NCBI RefSeq assembly: GCF_009856605.1
Contig: NZ_CP047242.1
Span: forward strand, 2,106,001-2,170,000
Reading direction: 5' to 3'
DNA length: 64,000 nucleotides
Source: Trichormus variabilis 0441
Lineage (GTDB): Bacteria; Cyanobacteriota; Cyanobacteriia; Cyanobacteriales; Nostocaceae
The translations under genes and the position numbers were made by a program. The notes below the pieces were generated by a model, which saw nothing but the letters and a program-made list of their open reading frames with translations, made no database searches and had not been told where the DNA came from. Positions 36,029 through 45,350 of this stretch are shown here, in pieces (the first letter of the stretch is position 1; every line of letters begins with the position of its first letter).

Positions 36029-36937
36029 ATGCCATACTTAACTGATGCCAGGGAAATTCGTGCCATAGTTGCTGGATATACTCAAGCTACTACTTTATGG
36101 ATAGACACTGAGGTCGCTGACTATAAAAGTCGTAATCCTCGATTATCGCTGATTCAGGTATTAGATGATCCTGACGATATGAGTGGCGATCGCGTTTACC
36201 TTTTGGATGTACTTGATCAACCTGATTTAGTCGCTAATTTTGTTGAGAAAATTATGGTAAGCACCAATATTGAAAAGGTGTTTCACAATGCTAGTTTTGA
36301 TGTTAAACTCCTGGGCAATAAACAAGCTAAAAATATTACTTGCACTTTAGAAATTGCTAAGAAAATACCTTATCATCTCTTGCCAGTACAAAATTATCAA
36401 CTGCAAAGTTTAGCTACATTATTATGTAATTTTAACAATATTGATAAACAAGAACAGAGTAGTAATTGGGGACGGCGACCTCTCAGCGAAGAACAAATAG
36501 AATATGCTTATCTAGATTGTATTTATCTCGCTCAAATTCATCGGCGTTTATTAGACTTGCAAATAGAAAGTAACCCTGATCCAGCGACAGTAGACATAAC
36601 AGCTATCAACTCACGCTTTTCCCAAATCGAGGAGCAGTGGAAATTGTTAAATTCTGAATATGAGCATCTACAAGAGCAATTAAAAAAAGCTATGCAGGCT
36701 CAAAATATATCAGAAACCTCTACTTATAAGCTCACAAGTCATCAACGCAAAGTTGTAAAAGTACAGTTTTCTGAATTGTCTAATCTAGTACAAAACCAAG
36801 ATATTAGTTTAGATTTCCCAGTTACATTAACTCAGAAGCTACAAAAAGATTTAGGAGAAAATCTCGAACAACTATCTGTAGACATAGAGGAAAACACTTA
36901 TTTACGGCTAACCCTGAAAAATCAGGATGATTCGTAA
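36029..36937 (+). CDS. RNase D-like 3'-5' exonuclease
   Basis: The protein has 302 residues from the ATG at 36029. A TTG ten codons before is in frame but less likely. The DEDDy exonuclease domain (about 1-205) has LWIDTEVAD (DxE), VFHNASFDVKLL (Exo II) and the YAYLDCIYL Exo III (Y-x3-D). The NWGRRPLSEEQIEYA segment is typical of RNase D. The C-terminal 100 residues are helical and lack an obvious HRDC domain. It probably trims structured RNA 3' ends. The gene order with the Mn exporter on the other strand gives no functional hint. Confidence 0.88.
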   Translation: MPYLTDAREIRAIVAGYTQATTLWIDTEVADYKSRNPRLSLIQVLDDPDDMSGDRVYLLDVLDQPDLVANFVEKIMVSTNIEKVFHNASFDVKLLGNKQAKNITCTLEIAKKIPYHLLPVQNYQLQSLATLLCNFNNIDKQEQSSNWGRRPLSEEQIEYAYLDCIYLAQIHRRLLDLQIESNPDPATVDITAINSRFSQIEEQWKLLNSEYEHLQEQLKKAMQAQNISETSTYKLTSHQRKVVKVQFSELSNLVQNQDISLDFPVTLTQKLQKDLGENLEQLSVDIEENTYLRLTLKNQDDS

Positions 36938-37165
36938 CTATGAATAGCCTAAGAATTAGAGCATTTTTGAGCAGTATAGTCTTTCTTACCCTAGTGAGGC
37001 ACAAACAACAAGAATTTAGGAATTTACGTCTAATGTGAAATAAAAGCGCAATTATACTGATTTTGCACAGTTGAACAGCCTCTCAATAGAGAATAATGCT
37101 CTCTCACGCCTAGTGGTTCAATTCACAAGCAAGTTATCATCATCAAGTAGTTTTAAACACTCTGT

Positions 37166-38629
37166 ATGCCCAGAAAAATTTCTTTTGGCCTGATGGCATT
37201 ATTTATTAGTGTTCAAGTTAGTGTTACCCAGCAACTAGTTAAAGCCCAAACCCCAACTGCACCTACACCCACCACAAAATCTATTTGCCCTGGGGAATTG
37301 GGAACAGCCATAGATACAATAGTCAATCGTCCCCTCTTCAATCGAGTGCGCTGGGGTATCTTAGTCAAACCTCTGTCATCTGTGCAGACTCTCTACAGCC
37401 GAGACGCTCAGAAATATTTTACTCCCGCTTCTAATGCGAAATTACTCACAACAGCTGCTGCATTACAACAACTAGGTGCAGACTTCCGCATTCGTACCTC
37501 AATTTATGAAAATGCCAACGGTAACTTCACTATTGTGGGTAGAGGTGACCCTAGCCTCAGTGATACTCAACTGCAAGCATTGGCAGAACAATTAAAACAG
37601 AAGGGTATCACCCAAATTAGACAGTTAATTGCTGATGATACTTATGTTCAAGGGGATATTGTTAACTCGACTTGGCAATGGGAAGATGTGCAATCAGATT
37701 ATGGTGCGCCAGTTAATAGCTTTATTCTCAATCAAAATGTTTTTGGCTTAAAACTGACTCCTCAAACTGTAGGTAAAACTCCACAATTATCATGGAACGA
37801 TCCCAATGAAGGCAGACAATGGTTAGTTATAAATAAATCTGTAACAGTGGCAGCAAACCAACCAAGCTATATTGAAGTTACCCGTGATTTAACAGGAAAA
37901 GTCCTGCGAATTCAAGGACAAGTAGCAGCCAATTCCACACCATATTTAGCAGAACTACCTGTAGTTGATCCTAATTATTATTTCTTGCGACGTTTACGTA
38001 CTATCTTCACAACGGCAAAAATTAACTTGGGAACAACATTAGTTGCTAGTAGTACTAATAATCAACAAGAAGTAGCTGCGGTACAGTCGCCACCCTTATC
38101 ACAATTACTGTTTGAAACTAATCAAAATAGTAATAATCTGTATGCTGAGGCATTGTTAAGGGCATTGGCTTTCAAACAACCTAGAGTGCAAAATAAAAGT
38201 ACTGCTAATATTGGCTTAGATGTTATTAAAGTGACCTTAGATAAATTAGGAGTTGACCCAACAGGTTATGTTTTGATAGATGCTTCTGGTTTATCACGTC
38301 GTAATTTAGTCACCCCTGAGGCTTTAGTACAAACATTACAAGGAATAGCCAAAACACCAGCCGCCAATGTATATCGTGCCTCCTTACCTATCGCGGGGAA
38401 AAGTGGTACTTTGAGCAACCGCCTTCGTAATACTCCGGCTGAAGGCATCGTACAAGCTAAAACTGGTACATTAAGCGGCGCAATATCTTTATCTGGATAC
38501 GTAAATAGCCCTCAATATGAGCCTTTAGCATTTAGTATTATGGTGAATCAATCGGAGCAGCCTGCAAGTGCTTTGCGCCAAGCCATTGATGAGATAGTTG
38601 TGTTATTGGCACAGATAAAGCGTTGTTAA
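37166..38629 (+). CDS. dacB: PBP4-type D-alanyl-D-alanine carboxypeptidase/endopeptidase
   Basis: The 487-residue peptidase family S13 enzyme has an N-terminal signal peptide (residues 1-27, cleaving near VKAQTP). The active-site motifs are SNAK (Ser89-Lys92, SxxK), SNN in NQNSNNLYAEA (SxN) and KTG in QAKTGTLSGA. It trims peptidoglycan stem peptides in the periplasm. The insertion between SxxK and SxN typical of PBP4 is present (about 120-300). It lies alone. Confidence 0.92.
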   Translation: MPRKISFGLMALFISVQVSVTQQLVKAQTPTAPTPTTKSICPGELGTAIDTIVNRPLFNRVRWGILVKPLSSVQTLYSRDAQKYFTPASNAKLLTTAAALQQLGADFRIRTSIYENANGNFTIVGRGDPSLSDTQLQALAEQLKQKGITQIRQLIADDTYVQGDIVNSTWQWEDVQSDYGAPVNSFILNQNVFGLKLTPQTVGKTPQLSWNDPNEGRQWLVINKSVTVAANQPSYIEVTRDLTGKVLRIQGQVAANSTPYLAELPVVDPNYYFLRRLRTIFTTAKINLGTTLVASSTNNQQEVAAVQSPPLSQLLFETNQNSNNLYAEALLRALAFKQPRVQNKSTANIGLDVIKVTLDKLGVDPTGYVLIDASGLSRRNLVTPEALVQTLQGIAKTPAANVYRASLPIAGKSGTLSNRLRNTPAEGIVQAKTGTLSGAISLSGYVNSPQYEPLAFSIMVNQSEQPASALRQAIDEIVVLLAQIKRC

Positions 38630-39010
38630 TTTGACTTTGGTGAAAATGGAAAGTTTGGTAGGGCATGTGAGTATAAATAATTTCTGGGTACAGTTAGATT
38701 CCATCGCACTGACGCACCCCAATACTGCTCGATTACACCTCAAAATCACTTCTATGTAGCCTAAGATTATAGTAGCGCGGCAAGCTTAAAATATTGGGTT
38801 GTTCAGTGTGAAAAAACCAAAACTTCATGATAATTGATTACTTAACCCAACAAATTAGACTAGACGCGCTACTAGCAGCCTGAAGATATCTGCTCAGTAC
38901 AGTTACCGAACTTCACTATATTTGGTTACTTTTGTCACACTTTTTTCTTTTTGAGCATCTAAGATTGGATGTATAAGTTCAATCCATAAAATGCTCTTGT
39001 AGGATTTTTT
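38630..39010. other. Intergenic region with palindromic element
   Basis: Contains the 38770-38874 palindrome. The 100 bp before the next gene is AT-rich and likely carries its promoter. Confidence 0.45.
38770..38874. repeat. MITE-like palindrome with TAGTAGCGCG ends
   Basis: TAGTAGCGCG (38770-38779) and CGCGCTACTA (38865-38874) are perfect inverted ends. Inside, ATTGGGTTG around 38792 pairs roughly with AACCCAAC around 38844. No coding capacity. Confidence 0.75.
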
Positions 39011-39481
39011 ATGAGTATTAGAGAAATTGAAATCCGTCAGTTAGAGTCAATAAAGGGGGGGATGGTTGAGTTCTTTACTCCTCAAACAAGTCATGAAACT
39101 ATGTTGGTGCAAATCGCGCCAAATACTATAGATGATCTGTTCGTTCATAAATCACAAACTGACCAATTACTGGTAGTTAAAGGCCAAGTTGTACTTGTAA
39201 CTTTAATCAACAAAAAATATAAGTATATTCCCTTAAGTGAAAACCATCCTATGGTAGTGACGATTCCTCCTGGGGTTCTGCACGGTGCAATTAATTTAAG
39301 TTCACAACCATGTTTATTGGTGAATGCTGTACTGCGTCATCGACCTCCTCAACCAAGGGACTATATTACTTGTTGTAGACCTTTCCCTTATGATTTGGAT
39401 GCTGCGACTCTTGCGTTGAAGCAGTTGGAAGCAACAAAGAAAATAGAGGTTCTCGGTACGATACCTACACAGGTTGTTTAG
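39011..39481 (+). CDS. Cupin-fold (RmlC-like) protein
   Basis: The 156-residue protein has a single jelly-roll barrel. TIDDLFVHKSQTDQLLVVKGQVVLVTLINKKYKYIPLSE and VTIPPGVLHGAINLSSQPCLLVN resemble the dTDP-4-dehydrorhamnose 3,5-epimerase/RmlC-like cupins. The epimerase catalytic pair is not certain, so the enzymatic role is open. The N-terminal segment IREIEIRQLESIKGG is typical of small Nostoc cupins. The C-terminal DYITCCRPFPYDLDAA is outside the barrel. The ATG follows TAGGATTTTTT. It is a single-gene unit. Confidence 0.8.
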   Translation: MSIREIEIRQLESIKGGMVEFFTPQTSHETMLVQIAPNTIDDLFVHKSQTDQLLVVKGQVVLVTLINKKYKYIPLSENHPMVVTIPPGVLHGAINLSSQPCLLVNAVLRHRPPQPRDYITCCRPFPYDLDAATLALKQLEATKKIEVLGTIPTQVV

Positions 39482-39616
39482 AAAATTTGTCTTGTCATCA
39501 TTTACGCCCACAGAGTATTTATAGCCCTTTATTTGCCTTAATTAAAACAGGGTCAACGATGAGCAAAGCTGAATCGTTGACTATTGGCTGGGAACTCAGC
39601 ACTCCCTCACCCCTGC

Positions 39617-40780
39617 TTAAGTAGAGTACTTACCATTAATTTCCACATAACCCTCTGTCAAGTCGCAACCCCATACAGTAGCCACATCTGCACCAATATT
39701 CAAACTAACGTGAATATTGACTTTTTCTTGGGACATAATTTCTTTTAATTTCTCCAAGTTTTCCGCTTGGAAAGTATTAGGATAAACTTGCACTTCATCA
39801 AATCTAATTACCACCTGATCTGGATTAATATCCCGTTCATCTTCACATTTGCCTATTGCCATAGCTACTCTTCCCCAATTAGGATCTGCACCATACACAG
39901 CAGTCTTAACTAGTGGTGAGTTGACGATCGCTTTAGCTACCCGTTTAGCTTGAGCATAGTTAGCAGCTGAGTCTACAGTCACTTCAATTACCTTAGTTGC
40001 GCCTTCGCCATCACGGGCAATCTTTAACACTAACTCATGGGCAATTTCTTGCAACGCACCAGCAAATTCGGCTTCGGGAACTTCACCCGCTAAACCATTC
40101 GCCAAAATTACCGCACTATCACTAGTAGAAGTGTCAGTATCTATACTCAGACAATTAAATGTTTTATCTATGGTAGAGCGAAAAATTTGACGCAGTGTAT
40201 TGACAGAAATTGCTGCATCAGTAAAAAAGAAAGCTAACATTGTCGCCATATTCGGCTCAATCATACCGACACCTTTAGCAATACCCACCAATTGGGCATT
40301 ACCAACTTGTCGTGCAGCGATTTTAGATACGGTGTCAGTGGTCATAATACCGCGCGCAGCTAAGTCAAAATCAGCAGATGTCAGTTTTTGACCCATTCCT
40401 ACCAAGCCAGCACGAATTTTTTCTATGGGGTAACGTCTACCAATTACCCCAGTGGAAGCGATCGCCAAATTTTCGGCAGCAATACCAGTTTCCTGTGCCA
40501 CGAGTTGTATAATCTCCTCAGCATCAGCAGTCCCCACAGCACCATTGGCAACGTTGGCATTTTTGGAAATGATAATAATCCCTTGTGCTTGCCCATTCTG
40601 TAAATTTTGACGACTAATAGTCACACTAGGCCCTGCGAAAAGGCTTTGAGTAAATACGCCATCAGCTACACAAGGTACATCTGATCGTAAGAATACGAAA
40701 TCTTCAGTGGTATCACGTATACCCAAGTTAGTAATAAAGGTACTAAATCCTTGAGGTGTGGAAGATGCAGTTAGTGACAT
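39617..40780 (-). CDS. argJ: ArgJ-family ornithine acetyltransferase, Oat2-like
   Basis: The 387-residue protein is an autoprocessing N-terminal-nucleophile acetyltransferase. The cleavage region is KGVGMIEPNMATMLAF, with Thr180 as the expected new N-terminal nucleophile. DTDTSTSDSAVILANG and GADPNWGRVAMAIG are family hallmarks. ArgJ moves acetyl groups from N-acetylornithine to glutamate in arginine synthesis. However, FAGPSVTISRQNL and ISKNANVANG differ from the usual NSGNAN form. They match, from memory, the Oat2 proteins of clavulanic acid clusters, so this may be a paralogue with another main substrate. The end (CDLTEGYVEINGKYST) is typical and complete. Confidence 0.88.
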   Translation of the reverse strand: MSLTASSTPQGFSTFITNLGIRDTTEDFVFLRSDVPCVADGVFTQSLFAGPSVTISRQNLQNGQAQGIIIISKNANVANGAVGTADAEEIIQLVAQETGIAAENLAIASTGVIGRRYPIEKIRAGLVGMGQKLTSADFDLAARGIMTTDTVSKIAARQVGNAQLVGIAKGVGMIEPNMATMLAFFFTDAAISVNTLRQIFRSTIDKTFNCLSIDTDTSTSDSAVILANGLAGEVPEAEFAGALQEIAHELVLKIARDGEGATKVIEVTVDSAANYAQAKRVAKAIVNSPLVKTAVYGADPNWGRVAMAIGKCEDERDINPDQVVIRFDEVQVYPNTFQAENLEKLKEIMSQEKVNIHVSLNIGADVATVWGCDLTEGYVEINGKYST

Positions 40781-41157
40781 TTTGATCTTTGGAGAGTAAA
40801 GAATCTAAGGACTGTTAGCGGTAGCGAGGTGTTAAGCAACTTGCTTGGTAAATAATACCAGCCCTAGCCTTCTCTGGGAGAGGCTAAGATTTGAACAAGG
40901 ATGTAAATTTTTCAAACCCTACACCCCTACACCCTTACCCCCTCAAATCAAAGGTTCATGCTTCTAGACAGCAACTACTTCACGGTAAACATTTACAAAA
41001 CAAGCTGATGTCTAAAATTACTGGTGTTTTATTTAGAAAGTTGCTGAATAAGTTAATGGCTTTTCTGCCAGGGAGAGGGGTTATAAAATCATAAAACCTC
41101 TTGTTAGAGTGAAATAGCTAGCAGCTGATTTTACACACAGAGCTACAGAGGAACGCA
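40781..41157. other. Divergent intergenic region
   Basis: Holds a hairpin-like CTCTGGGAGAG segment near 40873 and a CCCTACA-type tandem repeat at 40918-40944. The AAA+ gene promoter should lie in the last 100 bp. A frame at 40891-41094 has no features and is not called. Confidence 0.4.
40918..40944. repeat. CCCTACACCCCTACACCCTTA-type short repeat
   Basis: A C/A-rich array with 7- to 8-bp period, close in sequence to stretches near 45239 and 49358. All three sit in short intergenic regions. Confidence 0.6.
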
Positions 41158-42621
41158 ATGCTGATTTTTGAAGAGCATTTTCAAGACAATCGCTGTAGCT
41201 GGGTAACACGAGATAGTGAAGAGTGTAGCCTTTGCATGGACGTGAGTCATTATGTATTTGACCATAAACGTGCAGGTGATACATATTGGCTATCGTGGAA
41301 CTCAGCCGAGTTTTTTTATGAGAGAACAAATTTTCATATTCATATAGTTCTAGAAAAAGCTGCTGGTGTAGATGATCACGGTTATGGTTTTGTCTGGGGA
41401 TTGTCAGACGTTAGCAATTTCTTTGAGTTCGTGATTTCGGGCAATGGTCACTATCGTATCACTGAGATCAAAGATGGTAACTTTATTAATTACACAGATT
41501 GGAAAAGGTGCGATCGCATTCACCGTAGTGACTCAGTTAATCTGTTGGAAATTGCCCGTGTGGGTAATATGGTAGAGTTCTATATCAACAGTACCCTAGT
41601 AGATAAATTCCCCGCCGATAAGTTGGTTGATGTCTCAGGGAAAAATTTTGGTTTTGTGATTCATGACAAAATCAAAATGAAAGTTCATAGTTTAATTGTC
41701 AGCGCTCCCGATACAGAAAAAGAACCGGTTGGGGGTAATATTGATGCTCGTGATTCCAAGCAGGAGACAAAAGCCTCTTTTGTTGAGCATGACCCCCCAG
41801 AAAAGGATACTGTGGAGGCAGTTTTTGCAGACTTAAAGGCATTAGTTGGCCATGAGCAAACGAAGCATCAACTTTTCTCCTTAGCCAACTACTTGAAAGT
41901 ACAAACGGAACGGAGAAAACGAGGACTAAAAATAGTAGACACTTCACTACACCTGATGCTTTACGGCCCTCCAGGTACAGGTAAAACGACCATCGCCCGT
42001 TTAGTAGGGCGTTTATATAAACAACTGGGATTTTTTCCACGGGGACACGTCGTCGAAACCGATCGCGCCGGCATCATTGGCGGTTATATTGGACAAACTG
42101 CCTTACGAGTGGAAAGTGCTGTACACCAAGCCATTGGTGGTGTTTTGTTCATTGACGAAGCCCACGCCTTAGCGGCTGAAGATACCCCTAACGATTTTGG
42201 CAAGGAAGCATTGCAGATATTAATTAAACGTATGGAAGATTACCGCGATCGCATGGCTGTAGTTGTCGCCGGCTACACTGATGAGATGGATCGCTTATTA
42301 GAGTTAAACCCCGGTTTTAAATCACGGTTGAATCGGTTATTTTATCTTGATCACTATACGCCCAATCAGTTGCTATTGATTTTTAAGAAATTCTGTCAAG
42401 ACAACGGTTATATTTTAGACTCATCAGCCATTATCGTGCTGCAAGCCACCTTTGAGGTCGCCTATGCCAAACGTGACAAAAGTTTTGGTAATGGACGCTT
42501 TGCGCGGGCGCTATTTGAACGCAGCATTGAACAACAAGCTAACCGCATCGTCACTCATTTACAGGAGTTAGATGATTACGAAATTAACTTGATTCTTGCT
42601 GAAGATTTGTCTTTTATGTAA
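41158..42621 (+). CDS. Jelly-roll-like domain fused to CbxX/EccA-type AAA+ ATPase
   Basis: The protein has 487 residues. The N-terminal part (1-185) looks like a concanavalin/LamG-type beta-sandwich: FQDNRCSWVTRD, YGFVWGLSDVSNFFEFVISGNGHYRI and VNLLEIARVGNMVEFYINSTLVDKF, as in sugar-binding or DUF1080-like modules. A Glu/Asp/Lys-rich linker leads to a CbxX/CfqX AAA+ domain (about 220-487): LVGHEQTK, Walker A GPPGTGKT (270-277), a pore-like GGYIGQT segment, Walker B VLFIDEAHAL and SRLNRLF. The AAA part is close to CbbX rubisco activase and to EccA/SpoVK ATPases. The ATG is preceded by GAGGAACG. A remodelling function on an unknown target is likely. Confidence 0.87.
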   Translation: MLIFEEHFQDNRCSWVTRDSEECSLCMDVSHYVFDHKRAGDTYWLSWNSAEFFYERTNFHIHIVLEKAAGVDDHGYGFVWGLSDVSNFFEFVISGNGHYRITEIKDGNFINYTDWKRCDRIHRSDSVNLLEIARVGNMVEFYINSTLVDKFPADKLVDVSGKNFGFVIHDKIKMKVHSLIVSAPDTEKEPVGGNIDARDSKQETKASFVEHDPPEKDTVEAVFADLKALVGHEQTKHQLFSLANYLKVQTERRKRGLKIVDTSLHLMLYGPPGTGKTTIARLVGRLYKQLGFFPRGHVVETDRAGIIGGYIGQTALRVESAVHQAIGGVLFIDEAHALAAEDTPNDFGKEALQILIKRMEDYRDRMAVVVAGYTDEMDRLLELNPGFKSRLNRLFYLDHYTPNQLLLIFKKFCQDNGYILDSSAIIVLQATFEVAYAKRDKSFGNGRFARALFERSIEQQANRIVTHLQELDDYEINLILAEDLSFM

Positions 42622-42726
42622 TTGGTTATGAGTGCGCTATATATGGGGCGATCACTGTTAAATATTGTGGAGGCGATCGCAAAAATTTCAAGTTAGGATG
42701 AGATAAGCGAGAGAGATTTTATTGTC

Positions 42727-43044
42727 ATGAATAAGAAGACTCAACTACTCGAAGTAATTGCAGCTTTACCAGAGGAATTAGTTGACCAAGCATTAAATTA
42801 CGTGCAAATGTTGCAAAATCCGATTCAGATTACACCTGGAGTTTGCGGGGGACAAGCGCGAATTAGAAATACACGGATTCCCGTATGGACTTTGGTAGCA
42901 TATCGTCAACAAGGTGCGCCGGATAAAGAATTATTGGCAAATTATCCTGGATTGACTGCGGAAGATTTAAGTGCAGCTTGGCATTACTACGAACAAAATC
43001 CCGAACAAATCGATCGAGAAATTGCCCAAGATGATTTAGTTTAA
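42727..43044 (+). CDS. DUF433 antitoxin-like protein
   Basis: The 105-residue protein has a C-terminal DUF433 domain: ITPGVCGGQARIRNTRIPVWTLVAYRQQGAPDKELLANYPGLTAEDLSAAWHYYEQN. The N-terminus is a helical extension (LLEVIAALPEELVDQALNYVQML) like that of DUF2281 antitoxins. DUF433 proteins are usual antitoxin partners of PIN-like DUF5615 toxins. The stop codon overlaps the start of the next gene (TAATG at 43042-43046), so translation is probably coupled. Confidence 0.9.
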   Translation: MNKKTQLLEVIAALPEELVDQALNYVQMLQNPIQITPGVCGGQARIRNTRIPVWTLVAYRQQGAPDKELLANYPGLTAEDLSAAWHYYEQNPEQIDREIAQDDLV

Positions 43045-43436
43045 TGGTATTACAATTTTACTCCAATGAAAATTTTCCCATCGCAATGGTAAACTTACTC
43101 AGATCGGAGGGACACGATGTATTAACTTCCTACGAAGCAGGTCAAGCAAATCAAGGGATTCCCGACGATGTTGTTTTGCAGTATGCCACAGCGACAGGTC
43201 GCATTTTGATTACGGAAAATCGCCAAGATTTTATCGATCTACATCGCACTGCACCAAATCATGGTGGCATAATTATTTTTAAACATGATCGTGATTATGC
43301 TGGGAAAGTCAGGGCAATAATTGATCTTTTGGATAAGGATAGTCGAACCTTAGAGAATCGTTTGTTGCGGGTTATGAAGCAAAATATAAAAGCGGTCGGA
43401 CAGATTTTTTTCGTACAAGAGTATGGTAAAAGTTGA
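43044..43436 (+). CDS. DUF5615 PIN-like toxin
   Basis: The 130-residue protein has the DUF5615 PIN-like pattern: LQFYSNENFPIAMVNLLRSEGHDV, then GIPDDVVLQYATATGRILITENRQDFIDLH, with acidic residues (Asn/Glu near residues 8-9, Asp40-41, Glu57-Asp61) where PIN nucleases hold metal. The first acidic residue is Asn8-Glu9 where family members often have DEN. It pairs with the DUF433 gene and is presumably an RNase toxin (inference from family). Confidence 0.88.
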   Translation: MVLQFYSNENFPIAMVNLLRSEGHDVLTSYEAGQANQGIPDDVVLQYATATGRILITENRQDFIDLHRTAPNHGGIIIFKHDRDYAGKVRAIIDLLDKDSRTLENRLLRVMKQNIKAVGQIFFVQEYGKS

Positions 43437-43530
43437 TGGCGTGGTTTCTGGCTATCTCCTTTATTATACCTGCGCTCAATTTTTGGCATTCTCAAAATAT
43501 TTGAGCGCAAGTCGCAACACTCAAGTGATG

Positions 43531-45042
43531 TTATCCCAAAAATAACTTATAGGCTGGGTTCTGGCTTTCATCCCAATACTGGTAGCCGAGGGAATCAAGA
43601 AATGCTTGCCATTCTTCCATTTCCTGCGGTGGAACCTGCATTCCTACCACGATGCGCCCGTAGTCTGAGCCATTGTTGCGGTAGTGGAACATACTGATAT
43701 TCCAATTGGGACTCATGGAAGCAACGAATTTCATTAACGCTCCAGGACGTTCCGGAAATTCAAAACGGTAGAGTAATTCATTATGGGCTAGGGGAGAGTG
43801 TCCGCCCACCATGTGGCGCAAATGCAGTTTTGTCAGTTCATCATCTGTTAAATCAAGGATTTCAAAACCACATTCTGCAAAAGTCTCCACCATGTGGATT
43901 TTGTCAGCACGGTTTTGAATCTGCATCCCAATAAAAATATGGGCAATTTTTTCATCAGCAATGCGATAGTTAAACTCTGTCAAATTGCGTCTACCAATAC
44001 ATTCGCAAAACTTCCGCAGACTCCCAGGTGTTTCAGGAATTGTCACTGCAAAGATAGCTTCGCGGCGTTCACCAAATTCTGCCCGTTCTGCAACAAAGCG
44101 CAAACGGTCAAAATTCATATTTGCACCGCAGGCGACAGCGACTAAAGTTTGTCCTTGGATTTGTTCTCGTTCTACATAAGCCTTAGCGCCAGCGATCGCC
44201 AATGCCCCTGCTGGTTCTAAAATAGATCGGGTATCTTCAAATACATCCTTAATGGCTGCACAGGTGTCATCTGTATCCACCAAAATAATTTCGTCTACAT
44301 ATTCCTGACACAGTCGGAAAGTTTCTTCTCCCACCTCCCGCACTGCCACCCCATCAGCAAATAAACCCACCTGTGACAATCGCACCCGTTTACCAGCTTG
44401 CAAGGATTGGTTCATTGCATCAGCATCAACCGGCTCAACCCCAATAATTTTAATTTCTGGACGTAACCGTTTTACATAAGCCGCAATCCCCGAAATCAAA
44501 CCGCCCCCGCCAATAGCAACAAAAATCGCATGAATAGGTTGCTGATATTGTCTGAGAATTTCCATCCCAATAGTTCCCTGTCCCGCAATTACATGAGGAT
44601 CATCAAAGGGGTGAATAAATGTTAAACCTTTCTCTGCCTCCAACTGCCGCGCGTAGGCATAGGCATCATCATAGGTATCCCCATGCAATACCACCTCTCC
44701 CCCTCGTGCTTTAACTGCATCTACTTTCACCTGGGGAGTAGTAACCGGCATAACAATAATTGCTCTTGTCCCTAGCTGTTTTGCACCTAGTGCCACACCT
44801 TGGGCATGATTCCCCGCAGAAGCAGCAATTACACCCTGTGCTAGTAAATCGGGTGTTAGATTCACCATCTTGTTGTAAGCACCCCGCAGCTTAAAGGAAA
44901 ACACAGACTGCATATCTTCCCGCTTCAGCAATAGTTTATTATTCAGTCTGGCTGAAAGATTGGGGGCATACTCCAGAGGTGATTCCTGGGCAACATCATA
45001 CACACGAGCAGTCAGAATTTGTACCAGGTAGTCGCAAAGCAT
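43531..45042 (-). CDS. ilvA: Biosynthetic threonine ammonia-lyase
   Basis: The 503-residue PLP enzyme converts threonine to 2-oxobutanoate, the first step to isoleucine. The catalytic domain (about 1-320) has SFKLRGAYNK with the PLP lysine, ASAGNHAQGVA and the phosphate loop IGGGGLISG. Two ACT-like regulatory domains (about 330-410 and 425-500; IFAVTIPETPGSLRKFCE and YRFEFPERPGALMKFV) point to feedback control by isoleucine/valine. Length agrees with E. coli-type IlvA. It is a single gene on the reverse strand. Confidence 0.96.
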   Translation of the reverse strand: MLCDYLVQILTARVYDVAQESPLEYAPNLSARLNNKLLLKREDMQSVFSFKLRGAYNKMVNLTPDLLAQGVIAASAGNHAQGVALGAKQLGTRAIIVMPVTTPQVKVDAVKARGGEVVLHGDTYDDAYAYARQLEAEKGLTFIHPFDDPHVIAGQGTIGMEILRQYQQPIHAIFVAIGGGGLISGIAAYVKRLRPEIKIIGVEPVDADAMNQSLQAGKRVRLSQVGLFADGVAVREVGEETFRLCQEYVDEIILVDTDDTCAAIKDVFEDTRSILEPAGALAIAGAKAYVEREQIQGQTLVAVACGANMNFDRLRFVAERAEFGERREAIFAVTIPETPGSLRKFCECIGRRNLTEFNYRIADEKIAHIFIGMQIQNRADKIHMVETFAECGFEILDLTDDELTKLHLRHMVGGHSPLAHNELLYRFEFPERPGALMKFVASMSPNWNISMFHYRNNGSDYGRIVVGMQVPPQEMEEWQAFLDSLGYQYWDESQNPAYKLFLG

Positions 45043-45350
45043 GGGGTAGATGAAGTGAGGAGGGCTAGATAAAAGATAATTTTACGTTAAGTTTGTCCCT
45101 ATGCTTTGGCGATTATTAGCGATCGCTGGCTTTAAAGTTTCTCATGGGCGCTTGTGCGATCGTTGGAGTCTGTTACCGTATAAATAAAAACGAAAGATCA
45201 AGGGTTTGGAAAAGGCTGTAGTGGTGTAAATGTTTGAAACCCTTACACCCCTATACCCTTACACCCAGTCTCGACAGACAACCTGTTTGCATAAGTCTTA
45301 TATAGATTGAGTAACACAAAATCGCCTCACAACATCCATAGGCAAAGATA
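45043..45350. other. Divergent intergenic region
   Basis: About 310 bp between divergent ilvA and mtfA. It contains a CCCTTACACCCCTATACCCTTACACCC array at 45240-45266, similar to that at 40918. No other feature was recognised. Confidence 0.45.

Noticed and set aside
40918..40944. Possible CRISPR remnant in CCCTACACCCCTAC repeats
   Set aside because: Units are 7-8 bp without spacers, which fits short tandem repeats and not a CRISPR array.
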